Both the position numbers and the translations under genes were made by a program. A DNA stretch of 55,184 nt from Actinomadura kijaniata NBRC 14229. GTDB taxonomy: Bacteria; Actinomycetota; Actinomycetes; Streptosporangiales; Streptosporangiaceae. The stretch spans positions 1-55,184 of the forward strand of contig NZ_BCQR01000022.1 of NCBI RefSeq assembly GCF_001552175.1, in the 5' to 3' direction. The notes under the pieces were generated by a model, which was not told the DNA's origin, made no database searches, and saw nothing but the letters and a program-made list of their open reading frames with translations. Positions 1-7,629 of the stretch are shown here, one piece after another (the first letter of the stretch is position 1; every line of letters begins with the position of its first letter).

Positions 1-124
1 ACGTCCGGGAGCCGTCTCACGGGCCGTCGCGCCGGTGCGGATGACCTCGGCGCTCGGGCCCGATACCAGCCGCCTCAGGAGGCCGCTGTGCCGTAGGCCG
101 TCAGGTCGCCGCTCGCAGGAGAAC
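1..124. other. Window edge, possible 3' end of an upstream gene
   Basis: In the first plus-strand frame the sequence is open from base 1 to a TAG at 94-96 (31 codons). This could be the tail of a gene that starts outside the window. The peptide is too short to recognise, so coding is only a guess. The hairpin at 125-160 that follows could terminate such a gene as well as the minus-strand gene on its other side. Confidence 0.2.
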
Positions 125-160
125 AAGGGATGGCCCGGCCGTGTGGCCGGGCCATCCCTT
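125..160. terminator. Perfect 16-bp hairpin, probably bidirectional terminator
   Basis: AAGGGATGGCCCGGCC (125-140) and its exact reverse complement (145-160) are separated by the loop GTGT. It lies 15 bases past the stop of the minus-strand DUF4267-type gene. There is no long T-run, which is usual for actinomycete terminators. Confidence 0.85.
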
Positions 161-175
161 CGGAGTGTGCGGGTG

Positions 176-604
176 TCAGGCGTGCTGCGCGGCGGGCGTG
201 GGGGCGGATGCCTGCTGGGGTTTGCGGGTCTCGCGGAGGACCAGCAGGCCGGTGACCGCGATCAGGGCCGAGGTCAGGCCGTGGATGCCGAACGCGGCGG
301 CCGCGGAGCCGTGGTGGGCCAACACGGTGATCATGTCGGCGAACGGGGCGACGGCCACCATCAGCAACACCCAGCCCAGGGCACGGCGTTGGCCGGTCAC
401 CAGCAGGATGCCCATGGCCAGGCCCATCGCGTTCTCACGGTTGCCCTTGACGTTGAGGAAGCCCCCACCATCACCGGCGGGCCAGGTCGGCAGGCCGAAG
501 CCCGGCGCCTGCGTCTCGGGAATCAGCAGGAACGACAGCCCCAGGTAGAAGCTGAACAGGACGACGGCGGTGGCCAGGATGGTGTTGATGGTCTTCAGCG
601 ACAT
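176..604 (-). CDS. DUF4267-like small integral membrane protein
   Basis: The 142-residue protein has about four hydrophobic segments (near 8-28, 56-75, 77-95 and 108-128) and a short polar tail. The central PGFGLPTWPAGDGGGFLNVKG stretch and the following TGQRRALGW turn resemble the DUF4267 family, small actinobacterial membrane proteins of unknown role. ATG 604 is preceded by GGGAGAACGACC in the reading direction, giving a plausible ribosome site. Its 3' side carries a perfect hairpin terminator, and upstream (same strand) lies a decayed hemerythrin-like gene. The family call rests on remembered sequence pattern; function is unknown. Confidence 0.75.
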   Translation of the reverse strand: MSLKTINTILATAVVLFSFYLGLSFLLIPETQAPGFGLPTWPAGDGGGFLNVKGNRENAMGLAMGILLVTGQRRALGWVLLMVAVAPFADMITVLAHHGSAAAAFGIHGLTSALIAVTGLLVLRETRKPQQASAPTPAAQHA

Positions 605-640
605 GGTCGTTCTCCCTGTGAAGTTCAGATCAGGTGGGGG

Positions 641-973
641 TCAGCCGCGAACGCGGCGGATGTAGCGGGCATGGTGGGGGCGCCCGATGAGGCGCCGGAT
701 GAGGCGGACCGGAGCGGGCGGGACGCCCAGGACCAGGGCGCGCTGGCCGGGTCGGCGCGGTGGCCGCCCAGGCGGGCAGCGCGGCCTCCATCCTGGTCAA
801 GGTGGCGGTGATGCGCCCGCAGGCCCAGCCGGTACAGACGGACGTGGTCGGCGATCACCTGGGCGCGGGCGGTGTCCCCCCGGGGCGACGGCGGCGACCG
901 GTTCCACCAGCAGCCGTGACTCACGGCGAACGACGCGGCGGACGATCTCCATGTCCTGGGTGCTGACGCTCAT
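641..973 (-). pseudogene. Decayed hemerythrin-like protein (frameshifts and internal deletion)
   Basis: Reading from ATG 973, the frame encodes MSVSTQDMEIVRRVVRRESR, then breaks at a run of six G near 885. Dropping one G restores a second frame containing GDTARAQVIADHVRLYRLGL and AHHRH, which looks like the first half of an actinobacterial hemerythrin domain with its HHxxE/D iron site. A third frame then gives RMEAALPAWAAT, and the end, with RLIGRPHHARYIRRVRG before a stop at 641-643, sits in another frame. Intact relatives are about 200 residues, so a large middle part is missing. The G-run shift alone could be a sequencing error, but the other breaks and the deletion argue for a real pseudogene. 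Confidence 0.55.
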
Positions 974-1283
974 CTGTTCCCGCCTCTGCTGGACTGCCGC
1001 CTGGTCGGTGGCGATGGGTCAAGACTGCTCCCGGGCGTTTGGAAGGCACTTGGAGCTGACTTGGAGCAGTTCACGCCCAGCGCACGGACGTGCCGCGCGG
1101 CGGCGCTGCTCAGCCGTCGGCGTCCCGACGCCAGCCATGCCTCTGTCACCGGTAACGGGGGGTGGGGCGGGTGATCACAGGCGGAGGAAGTCGAATCGCA
1201 GCCTGCCGGGCGAAGATGACCGTGCCGGTGCGGCCGTTGGCCTGGTTGCCCGTTTCAGGTCCGCTGCGTGACCTCGTCCCGGG
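974..1283. other. Intergenic region without a recognisable gene
   Basis: This 310-base stretch lies upstream of the decayed hemerythrin-like gene and downstream of the minus-strand membrane protein at 1284-1619. The only structure seen is the 11-bp-spaced repeat array at 1037-1067. Frames crossing it show no domain and no convincing start. Confidence 0.5.
1037..1067. promoter_or_regulatory. Three 11-bp-spaced direct repeats (activator-type site)
   Basis: ACTTGGAGC occurs at 1048-1056 and again, identically, at 1059-1067. A weaker copy, GTTTGGAAG, lies one further 11-bp step away at 1037-1045. Direct repeats with one helical turn between starts are the layout bound by SARP/OmpR-type activators. 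The array lies about 65-95 bases upstream of the start of the decayed hemerythrin-like gene. Confidence 0.35.
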
Positions 1284-1619
1284 TCATCCCTGCTCGCGGT
1301 CGGCCGCCGTGGCCTTGACGCTGCGCCGTTCCGCGTAGGTGATGTAGCAGCAGAACGCGACCGCGACGCCCGCCAGTGCCTTGAGCGTGGTCTTCAGCCA
1401 GCCGGGTCCGTCGAAGAGGGCCACCAGCCCCTTGAACACGACCTTCAGCGCGCCGGGCGCGTCGATGTCGGGCAGCATCCGTGGAAGCCGGACGTCCCAC
1501 AGGTCCAGCACGGCCAGAAACAGCACGACCAGGAGCGCGGGCACGCCGTAGGACAGGAACGCCCTGCCGATCGCGACCGGCCGGGAACGCCGGGACGGGC
1601 CCTTGCCGAGTTCGATCAT
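1284..1619 (-). CDS. Small membrane protein of unknown function
   Basis: The protein is 111 residues from ATG 1619, which has GAAGGACC about 10 bases upstream. Longer in-frame starts exist (to 1706) but add an unstructured Arg/Pro-rich stretch. It has a basic N-terminus (GKGPSRRSRPVAIGRAF), a strong membrane segment at about 20-40, an amphipathic middle and a second hydrophobic segment near 80-98 (ALAGVAVAFCCYITYAE). No family was recognised. It is divergent from the secreted SnoaL-like gene at 1985. Confidence 0.6.
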   Translation of the reverse strand: MIELGKGPSRRSRPVAIGRAFLSYGVPALLVVLFLAVLDLWDVRLPRMLPDIDAPGALKVVFKGLVALFDGPGWLKTTLKALAGVAVAFCCYITYAERRSVKATAADREQG

Positions 1620-1984
1620 TTCGCGGTGGTCCTTCGGGTGCGGTGTACGGCGGGACTTCAAGGGGGGCGAGGCCCTTCTCGCCGACCCGTTCTCCCGTGG
1701 TGACACGATGACCGCCGCGCGCCGATCGCCGGGTTGATCGAACGTTCCCCGTGGCCATCCTCTTGTTCTCCAGTGAGATGGCGCCCGCTGGGAAACGGTT
1801 CATGATCTGGGAGTTCGCCGGTCACGGTGCCGTCCGCCCGGCGGATCCCCAACTCGACCCCAGCCCGACCCCAGACCCCGCCGGGCACGGTGAAGCCGTC
1901 GAAAACGAACCGGCGGCGAGGACGGAGAGCACGAACGCTCTGACCGGCCTTGCCGCATGCGACGGCAACCGAAGGAGAACCACC
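1620..1984. other. Divergent promoter region
   Basis: These 365 bases separate the minus-strand membrane protein from the plus-strand SnoaL-like gene. An open frame reads into the plus-strand gene from 1751, but that extension has no domain and precedes the proper signal peptide. The only palindrome noticed is GAACGTTC at 1740-1747. No conserved promoter was identified. Confidence 0.4.
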
Positions 1985-2497
1985 GTGCTCACCAGACGAA
2001 CCGTCTCGGCGCTGACGGCCGCGTCCGCGCTGGCCGCGATCACCGCCGTCCCCGTCGCGGCCGACCGTTCACGGGCGGCCGGGCCGACCCGGCTGGACCG
2101 CGCCACCGTGGTCCGCTGGGTGGACGGCTATCTCAGGGCGTGGAGGGACAAGGACGACGTGGCCGTCGGCGAGCTGTTCACCCGCGACGCCGTCTACCAG
2201 GAGGTCCCCGGCGACCCCGCCCGCACCTACGTGGGCCGCGACGCCATCCGCGCGTACTGGCGCACCGTCACCAAGGGCCAGTCCCAGGTCACCGCCCTGC
2301 GCGGCGAGCCCGTGATCCAGGGCGAACGGGCCTCGGTGGAGCTGTGGATCACCCTGCGGAACAACGGCAGGTGGGTGACCCTCATCGAGACCAACGTCCT
2401 GTCCTTCCGGAACGCGCGGGTCCACCGCAACGCCGAGTACTGGATCCTCCGCGACGGCCGGTTCGCGCCGCCGCGCGGCTGGGGAGCCCGCCCGTGA
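1985..2497 (+). CDS. Secreted SnoaL/NTF2-like protein
   Basis: GTG 1985 is chosen because AAGGAG lies about 8 bases upstream and because it places a typical signal peptide at the N-terminus: RR followed by an Ala-rich hydrophobic stretch, with a cut near VPVAA at about 25. The mature part (about 40-150) follows the SnoaL/NTF2 cone fold: a helix ending LRAWRDKDD, then LFTRDAVYQE, then GRDAIRAYW and a run of beta-strands ending with YWILRDGRFA. The family includes small-molecule isomerases and binding proteins, and the ligand cannot be read from sequence. It lies 76 bases upstream of an MFS exporter and may be co-transcribed with it. Confidence 0.7.
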   Translation: MLTRRTVSALTAASALAAITAVPVAADRSRAAGPTRLDRATVVRWVDGYLRAWRDKDDVAVGELFTRDAVYQEVPGDPARTYVGRDAIRAYWRTVTKGQSQVTALRGEPVIQGERASVELWITLRNNGRWVTLIETNVLSFRNARVHRNAEYWILRDGRFAPPRGWGARP

Positions 2498-2573
2498 CCG
2501 GCACGCGGCGCGACCCCGATTTCGCCCCTGACCCGCTCGGCGTCCCCGCCGACGACCACCACGGAGACCGGTC

Positions 2574-4022
2574 ATGACCACGACGTTCCGGCGCCCCGGC
2601 CCCGCCCTGGCCCTGCTGGCGTTCGCCCAGCTGATCATTTCGATCGACTACAACATCGTCTACGTGGCGCTGCCGGAGATCGGCTCCCGGCTCGGGTTCT
2701 CGGCGCAGACCCTGCAATGGGTGATCAGCGCGTACGCGGTGGCGTTCGGCGGGTTCCTGCTGCTCGGCGGGCGCGCCGTGGACCTGTTCGGGCCGCGCCG
2801 CGTGTTCGTTCTGGGACTCGCCCTGTACGCGGTGTCGTCGCTGGCGGGCGGGCTGGCCACCGAGCCGCTGCCGCTGGTGGCCATGCGCGCGGTGCAGGGG
2901 CTCGGCGGCGCGCTGCTGTTCCCCGCGACGCTGACGCTGGTGTCCACCGGGTTCGCCGAGGGCCGCGCGCGCAACCGGGCGTTCGCGGTGTGGGGCACCG
3001 CCGGCGGCAGCGGCATGATCCTCGGCTCGCTGCTGGGCGGGGTGCTGACCGACGCGTTCGGCTGGGCGGCGGTCTTCTTCGTCAACGTGCCGCTCGCCGG
3101 GGCCGCCGCGCTGCTGGCCCTGCCGCTGGTGCCGCGCCGCGCCGCGCCCGGTGCGGGACGCCGGTTCGACCTGGCCGGGGCGCTCACCGCCACCACCGGA
3201 ACGACGCTGATGGTGTTCGCCCTGGTGCAGGGGCCGGAGTCGGGCTGGGGCGCACCGGCCGTGGCGGGCGCGGGCGTGCTCGGCCTCGCGCTGCTGGCGG
3301 CGTTCGCGGTGATCGAGACCCGCAGCGCCGACCCGCTGCTCCCCCTCCGCCTGCTGCGCGGCCGCGACCTGGGCACGGGCGTGCTGGTGACGTTCCTGTT
3401 CATGGGGACCTTCGGCACCCTGCTGTACTTCCTGACCGTCTACTTCCAGGCGGTGCACGGCTACGACGCGCTGCGCACCGGGCTGGCGTTCCTGGTCCCG
3501 ATGGCCGCGATCGTCACCGGCTCCCAGCTCGCCGGACGGCTGGCGACCGCCCGGGACCCCCGCACCGTGATGGTCGCGAGCCTGGTCGTCGGCGCCCTCG
3601 GCACCGTGCTCCTGGGCGCGACCCTGACCACCGGCGCCTCCTACTGGACGCTGCTGCCCGGCCTGGTCGTCCTCGGCGTCGGGCAGGGCGCGGGCTACAC
3701 GCTGATGTTCGGGGCGGCCACCGCCGGGACGCCCGCCCATCAGCAGGGCGTCGCCTCCGGCGCGGCCTCCACCGCGCAGCAGGTCGGCGGCGCCGTCGGC
3801 CTGGCCGCCCTGGTCGCGGTCGCCAACGGCGGCACCGACGGCCTGACCGGCTCGGCCCTGCGCGCCGCCACCGCCGACGGGCTGCGCACCGCCGTCTTCG
3901 TCGCGGCCGCCGGAATCGCCGTCACCGCACTGGTCGCGCTGGGGTTCACCCCCGCCCGCAAGCGGAACGCCGAGCCCGTCCCGCTGGACCAGCCGGAGCC
4001 GCTGGTGGAACCGCTTCGATGA
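2574..4022 (+). CDS. MFS drug exporter, 14-TM DHA2 (EmrB/QacA) type
   Basis: The protein has 482 residues and about 14 hydrophobic segments. TM1 carries the DHA2-style DYNIVYVALPEIG, TM2 carries LQWVISAYAV, and the TM2-TM3 loop has motif A as GGRAVDLFGPRR (about 64-75). TM5 has the antiporter-type GSLLGGVLTDAFGW. The C-terminal tail is short and polar. The family moves toxic small molecules out of the cell using the proton gradient. No dedicated regulator is adjacent; the upstream secreted SnoaL-like gene may share its transcript. A perfect hairpin follows nine bases after the stop. The substrate is unknown. Confidence 0.9.
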   Translation: MTTTFRRPGPALALLAFAQLIISIDYNIVYVALPEIGSRLGFSAQTLQWVISAYAVAFGGFLLLGGRAVDLFGPRRVFVLGLALYAVSSLAGGLATEPLPLVAMRAVQGLGGALLFPATLTLVSTGFAEGRARNRAFAVWGTAGGSGMILGSLLGGVLTDAFGWAAVFFVNVPLAGAAALLALPLVPRRAAPGAGRRFDLAGALTATTGTTLMVFALVQGPESGWGAPAVAGAGVLGLALLAAFAVIETRSADPLLPLRLLRGRDLGTGVLVTFLFMGTFGTLLYFLTVYFQAVHGYDALRTGLAFLVPMAAIVTGSQLAGRLATARDPRTVMVASLVVGALGTVLLGATLTTGASYWTLLPGLVVLGVGQGAGYTLMFGAATAGTPAHQQGVASGAASTAQQVGGAVGLAALVAVANGGTDGLTGSALRAATADGLRTAVFVAAAGIAVTALVALGFTPARKRNAEPVPLDQPEPLVEPLR

Positions 4023-4030
4023 GGTCCGCT

Positions 4031-4064
4031 CGCCGGGCCCTCCCCAGACGGGGAGGGCCCGGCG
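4031..4064. terminator. Perfect bidirectional hairpin terminator
   Basis: The 15-base arm 4031-4045 (CGCCGGGCCCTCCCC) pairs exactly with 4050-4064 around the loop AGAC. It fills the gap between the convergent MFS gene (stop 4022) and LysE-family gene (stop 4067), so it probably ends both transcripts. Confidence 0.88.
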
Positions 4065-4066
4065 GA

Positions 4067-4702
4067 TCACTTGGCGCGGGTGGAGGGGCCCGCGAGGACG
4101 GCGGCGGCTCCCAGGCCCAGGTAGACGAAGCCGGTCGCGTAGCGCTGGCGGCGCCGGAACACCGGGCGGGCGCGCAGCCACGAGCCGATCGAGCCCGCCG
4201 CGACCGCGTACAGCGCGTCGCTCGCCATCCCGATCACCGACAGCGCGACGCCCATGACGACGATCTGCGCCGGGACCGGCATCGCGTCCGGGCCCTGGTC
4301 CACGAACTGCGGCAGGAACGCCAGGAAGAACAGCACGACCTTGGGGTTGAACAGGTTGATCAGCAGTCCGTCGAGGAAGACCCGGCGCAACGGCTGCGGG
4401 GCGACGTCCCGCTCCTCGTGCCCGTCGCGGCCGCGGAACGTGCGGTAGGCGAGGTAGAGCAGGTAGGCCGCGCCCGCGTAGCGCAGCGCGTTGAACGCGG
4501 TCGTGGACGCCGCGACCAGCGCCGACAGCCCGGCCGCCGCGGCCGCGACGTGCACGAGCGTGCCGACCTCGACGCCCAGCCCGGAGACCAGCCCGGAACG
4601 CGGCCCTTCGGCGACGCTGCGGGCGGTGATGTACAGGTGGTTGGGGCCGGGGATGACGATCAGCGTCACGGCGGCCAGCAGGAACAGCAGCGGATTGCTC
4701 AC
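4067..4702 (-). CDS. LysE/RhtB-family amino-acid exporter
   Basis: The protein has 211 residues and six predicted membrane segments. The family signature is clear: PGPNHLYI in TM1 (about 19-26), a GxxxG-containing second segment (SGLGVEVGTLVHV), and NLFNPKVVLFFLAFLPQF in the fourth (about 122-140). RhtB-type proteins export amino acids or related small amphipathic molecules. The start is GTG 4702 with no obvious ribosome site. It lies 67 bases downstream of a TetR regulator on the same strand, so the two could form a regulator-exporter unit. Confidence 0.88.
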   Translation of the reverse strand: MSNPLLFLLAAVTLIVIPGPNHLYITARSVAEGPRSGLVSGLGVEVGTLVHVAAAAAGLSALVAASTTAFNALRYAGAAYLLYLAYRTFRGRDGHEERDVAPQPLRRVFLDGLLINLFNPKVVLFFLAFLPQFVDQGPDAMPVPAQIVVMGVALSVIGMASDALYAVAAGSIGSWLRARPVFRRRQRYATGFVYLGLGAAAVLAGPSTRAK

Positions 4703-4769
4703 GTGCGGGACGCTATGCCCGGTCTTGGTCGTCCGGGAAGGGCCAATCCGCGTCCCGGCGAGGGGACCA

Positions 4770-5369
4770 TCAGGCGGGGGCCTGCGCCGTCAGCGCGCCC
4801 GACAGCACGAGCCGCCCGGAGGTGCGGACCATCGTGGCGACCTCCTCCACCGGCCGCCGCAGCGCGGTCAGGCTGACCAGCGCGGCGAGCAGCACGTGCC
4901 CGAGGACGATCTCCACCTCGTCGCGTTCGGGCACCGGGTCGCCGATGGCGGCCGACAGGCGGTCGCGCACGAACAGGAACAGCACGGTGCGCGCGTCGTC
5001 CACGCTCGGGTCGTCGGAGGTGACGGCCTGGATGATCGCCGACGTCAGCGTGAGCTCCTCGAACGCGACGTGCACGATCCGGTCGAGCAGCGACACCAGC
5101 CGGTCCACGGGGGTGTCGCCGACGGCGAGCGCGTCGATGTCGGCGGTGACCCGGTGCGCCCAGGTCGCCGCGACCTCGGTGAGCAGGTGGTCCTTGGTGG
5201 CGAAGTACCGGTAGACGGTCGCCCGCGCGACCCCGGCGCGGTCGGCGACGTCGTGCATGGTGACGGCCGGGTACCCGCCCTCGTGGGCCAGCTCGCGGGC
5301 GGCGTCGAGCAGCCGTTCCCGCCGGGCCTGCTGATCCTTGCTCAGCGCCCGCGTCACGGTGATCCGCAT
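4770..5369 (-). CDS. TetR-family regulator, KstR-like N-terminus
   Basis: The protein has about 199 residues from ATG 5369. GTG 5384 and TTG 5381 are alternatives, and GGGAGG sits just upstream of them. The helix-turn-helix (about 30-60) reads VTMHDVADRAGVARATVYRYFATKDHLL, split here only for description, and resembles the DNA-binding half of KstR/KstR2 sterol-catabolism repressors. The C-terminal ligand domain is all helical and not specific. It stands directly upstream of the LysE-type exporter on the same strand. It could also control the catabolic island starting near 6.7 kb, but no matching operator was shown. Confidence 0.8.
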   Translation of the reverse strand: MRITVTRALSKDQQARRERLLDAARELAHEGGYPAVTMHDVADRAGVARATVYRYFATKDHLLTEVAATWAHRVTADIDALAVGDTPVDRLVSLLDRIVHVAFEELTLTSAIIQAVTSDDPSVDDARTVLFLFVRDRLSAAIGDPVPERDEVEIVLGHVLLAALVSLTALRRPVEEVATMVRTSGRLVLSGALTAQAPA

Positions 5370-5479
5370 GTCCCCGCTCAACACGCCTCCCAGAACTCAA
5401 CCCACGCCATCTTCCCGCATCCCGCCCGTCCCCGTATATGCGCGGGCCCAGGAGATGATCGCGCGGACGGCTCACCGCC

Positions 5480-5992
5480 TCAGTCGATGATTTCGAAATC
5501 CCAGCCGCCCGGGCTGCCGTACATGAGACAGGTGCCCACGCCGTCCGGGGTCAGGCGGTCGCGGAGGTGAAACCTCACATAATGGCCGTCGCTCGTCGCG
5601 CAGGTGACGGTGTAGAGACCGACCCGACGCGCGGAGAAATACCTCGGGTCGCAGTCCCGTGCGGCCACGGTGCCGGCGTAGGCGTTGAGGCTGTCCATCG
5701 AATAGGCGAGCCGCGCCCTGTCCGGCGTGGAGGTCGCCAGAAGGACGACGGTGATGGCCAGCAGGACCGGGCCGGCGGCGATCCGCGCCGCGGCGGCCCC
5801 GCCCTCGCGCGGCCCCCTGAGCGCGAAGCACGTCCGCACCCCGGTGGCGAGCACGGCGACCATCAGGGCCAGCGCCACGTACATGCCGTACTCCTCGGCG
5901 GTCCCTCCGAGGGTCCAGCTCGCCACCAGCGCATAGGCGCAGACGGCGGCCACGGCGCCGACGAAAAGGATATCGAGCGCTTTGCGGAGCAC
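5480..5992 (-). CDS. Membrane protein of unknown function with outer C-terminal domain
   Basis: The protein has 170 residues from GTG 5992, with GTGGGG just upstream. Three membrane segments (about 8-27, 36-55 and 70-90) are followed by an 80-residue soluble part with two cysteines in ARDCDPRYF and TVTCATSDGHY and a third in GTCLMYG, so a disulfide is possible outside the cell. The end, GWDFEIID, is acidic. No family was recognised. It is transcribed away from the next membrane gene at 6119-6610. Between them, at about 6022-6038, is a short hairpin (CTCCTTC-GGC-GAAGGAG). Confidence 0.6.
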   Translation of the reverse strand: MLRKALDILFVGAVAAVCAYALVASWTLGGTAEEYGMYVALALMVAVLATGVRTCFALRGPREGGAAAARIAAGPVLLAITVVLLATSTPDRARLAYSMDSLNAYAGTVAARDCDPRYFSARRVGLYTVTCATSDGHYVRFHLRDRLTPDGVGTCLMYGSPGGWDFEIID

Positions 5993-6118
5993 GCCCCACA
6001 GCGTAACAAGCCGATATCAACGCCTCCTTCGGCGAAGGAGTGGCGCGGAAATGGCCACGGTCAACAGAATCCGGATTAACCGGAATTCGATTTCGGGAGC
6101 GGGGAGACGATCGCGCGG

Positions 6119-6610
6119 TCACGCCGTGACGGTCTGCCTCGAAGCGCGGGAGCGGACGCAGAAGGCGAGGGAGAGGCCCAGCCCGGCGAAGGCGAGCCCG
6201 CCCACCTGGCCGACCCACGGGGACCAGCCCTCGGCGTCGCCGACCGTGAAGCCGACGGTCGAGGCGACGAAGGTGGCGACCCCGTAGGGGGTCAGCAGCA
6301 CCGCGCCCGCCCGGCCCGGCACGAGCAGCGTCCAGCGCGGCAGCCGCTCGCCCCAGGGCCGGGTCAGCGCCACCAGCAGCAGCACACCGCCGAGGGCGCC
6401 CAGCACGGTGAAGTCGATCCCGTGCCGCTCCATCCACACCAGCGCCTCGGGCACGCCGTTGGCGCGCATCTCGGCGACGAGGTCACCGGCCGGCCGTCCC
6501 GCGGTCCCGCCGAACGCCCAGTAGGTCTTCATCAGGATGTAGGGGGCCAGTGCGGCGACCCCGCAGGCGACGGCCTTCGGGGACCTCGTCGATGTCATGC
6601 CACTGATCAT
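6119..6610 (-). CDS. Four-TM membrane protein of unknown function
   Basis: The protein has 163 residues if ATG 6610 is used, or 159 from ATG 6598. Neither has a clear ribosome site. Four hydrophobic segments are seen: about 14-30 (AVACGVAALAPYILMKTYW), 68-86, 97-120 and 130-150. The YILMKTYWAFGG pattern in the first segment recalls DUF3995-like proteins, but the match is weak. It lies 69 bases downstream of the SDR gene at 6680-7525 on the same strand and may be co-transcribed with it. Confidence 0.6.
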   Translation of the reverse strand: MISGMTSTRSPKAVACGVAALAPYILMKTYWAFGGTAGRPAGDLVAEMRANGVPEALVWMERHGIDFTVLGALGGVLLLVALTRPWGERLPRWTLLVPGRAGAVLLTPYGVATFVASTVGFTVGDAEGWSPWVGQVGGLAFAGLGLSLAFCVRSRASRQTVTA

Positions 6611-6679
6611 CGCGCCGTCCGGGCGGCGCGGCCTCCCGCCGGGGGACCGGCCGTCTCCCCCGTGCGGGGGAGGGCGGGT

Positions 6680-7525
6680 TCAGCCACGGGACTCGAAGTC
6701 GGGGAGGTCGGGGAGGCGGCCCTCCGCCAGGGAGCGGGCCCGTCGCACCAGGCCCGGACGGTAGGACTCGTGGGTCAGGATCAGGAACGTCTCGTCGCGG
6801 ATCGCCGCGACCACCGCGTCCGCCACCTCCTCCGGCGGGATCCCGCGTGTGGTGACGTTCGAGATCACCTCGTCGATGAGCTCCTGATCGGCCGTGTGTT
6901 CGGTCGGGAGGTCGGCGGGGCGGTTGCGGTCGGCCTCGTGGATGCGGGTGTGCACGCCCCCGGGGCACAGGACCGAGGCGCGCAGCTTCGAGCCCGTCAC
7001 CGCGAACTCGTGGGCCAGCGCTTCCGTCGCCGCGTACGTCGCGAACTTCGTCATCGCGTAGCCGCCCGTGAACGGGGCCGCGAACAGTCCCGCCACCGAC
7101 GCCGTGTTGACGACGTGCCCCTCGGTGTCCTGCTCGATCATCCGGGGGACGAACGCGTGGACGCCGTGCAGCACCCCGAAGGTGTTCACCCGGAACATCC
7201 ACTCGAAGTCCGCGAAGGGCCGCGTCCACATCTGGCCGCCGGTGAAGACGCCCGCGTTGTTGCACAGGATGTGGACCGCGCCGAACGTCTCGTAGACGTG
7301 GTCGGCGAACGCCCGCACCGCCGCCCCGTCGCCCACGTCCACCGGCCGGGCGGTCACCTCCGTCCCGCTCTCGGCGAGCGTGGAGCGGGTCTCTTCCAGG
7401 GCCTTGTCCTCGATGTCGGTCAGGGCCACCTTCATGCCCTCGGCCGCGAAGCGGAACGCCAGGGCCCGGCCGATGCCGCTGCCCGCGCCCGTCACCACCG
7501 CGACGCGTCCGGCGAAGTCGCGCAC
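6680..7525 (-). CDS. Short-chain dehydrogenase/reductase
   Basis: The protein has 281 residues from GTG 7525, with GGAGGTG about 8 bases upstream. It is a classical SDR: cofactor loop TGAGSGIG (about 12-19), LTDIED at the end of the second strand (an acidic residue favours NAD), NNAG (about 90), catalytic Ser in NTASVAG and YAMTK as the active Tyr/Lys. The C-terminal part is longer than average and runs through a helical region before FESRG. It is divergent from the plus-strand catabolic run beginning at 7630 and shares a 104-base promoter region with it, which suggests a common pathway. The substrate is unknown. Confidence 0.88.
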   Translation of the reverse strand: MRDFAGRVAVVTGAGSGIGRALAFRFAAEGMKVALTDIEDKALEETRSTLAESGTEVTARPVDVGDGAAVRAFADHVYETFGAVHILCNNAGVFTGGQMWTRPFADFEWMFRVNTFGVLHGVHAFVPRMIEQDTEGHVVNTASVAGLFAAPFTGGYAMTKFATYAATEALAHEFAVTGSKLRASVLCPGGVHTRIHEADRNRPADLPTEHTADQELIDEVISNVTTRGIPPEEVADAVVAAIRDETFLILTHESYRPGLVRRARSLAEGRLPDLPDFESRG

Positions 7526-7566
7526 TTGTCGCCCACCTCCCGCGGGGTCAGGATGACAGAAATGAT

Positions 7567-7584
7567 ACCTACCGCTTGCTTGGT
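7567..7584. promoter_or_regulatory. Possible TetR-type operator between divergent SDR genes
   Basis: In the minus reading direction the site is ACCAAGCAAGCGGTAGGT. Its outer ACC/GGT ends are symmetric and the CAAGCAAGC core resembles half-sites bound by KstR-type repressors, but only 10 of 18 positions obey dyad symmetry. It lies in the A/T-richer part of the shared promoter region of the catabolic island. Confidence 0.3.
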
Positions 7585-7629
7585 TGCGACGTTAGTCTAG
7601 ACCGGAGTCTCAATCTCTGGGAGATCCCC

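Noticed and set aside
625..924. A 99-codon minus-strand frame as an independent gene
   Set aside because: Only its middle resembles a hemerythrin-like protein; the rest is out of frame with the expected continuation. It is better explained as part of a pseudogene.
2717..4876. A 719-codon plus-strand frame through the MFS gene and beyond
   Set aside because: It is the shifted frame of the exporter and runs antisense to the LysE gene; it is Arg-rich and has no domain.
6022..6038. Hairpin CTCCTTC-GGC-GAAGGAG as a terminator
   Set aside because: It lies upstream of the gene at 5480-5992 and 81 bases downstream-side of the gene at 6119, with a short stem and no T-run; its role is unclear, so it is only mentioned under the neighbouring gene.
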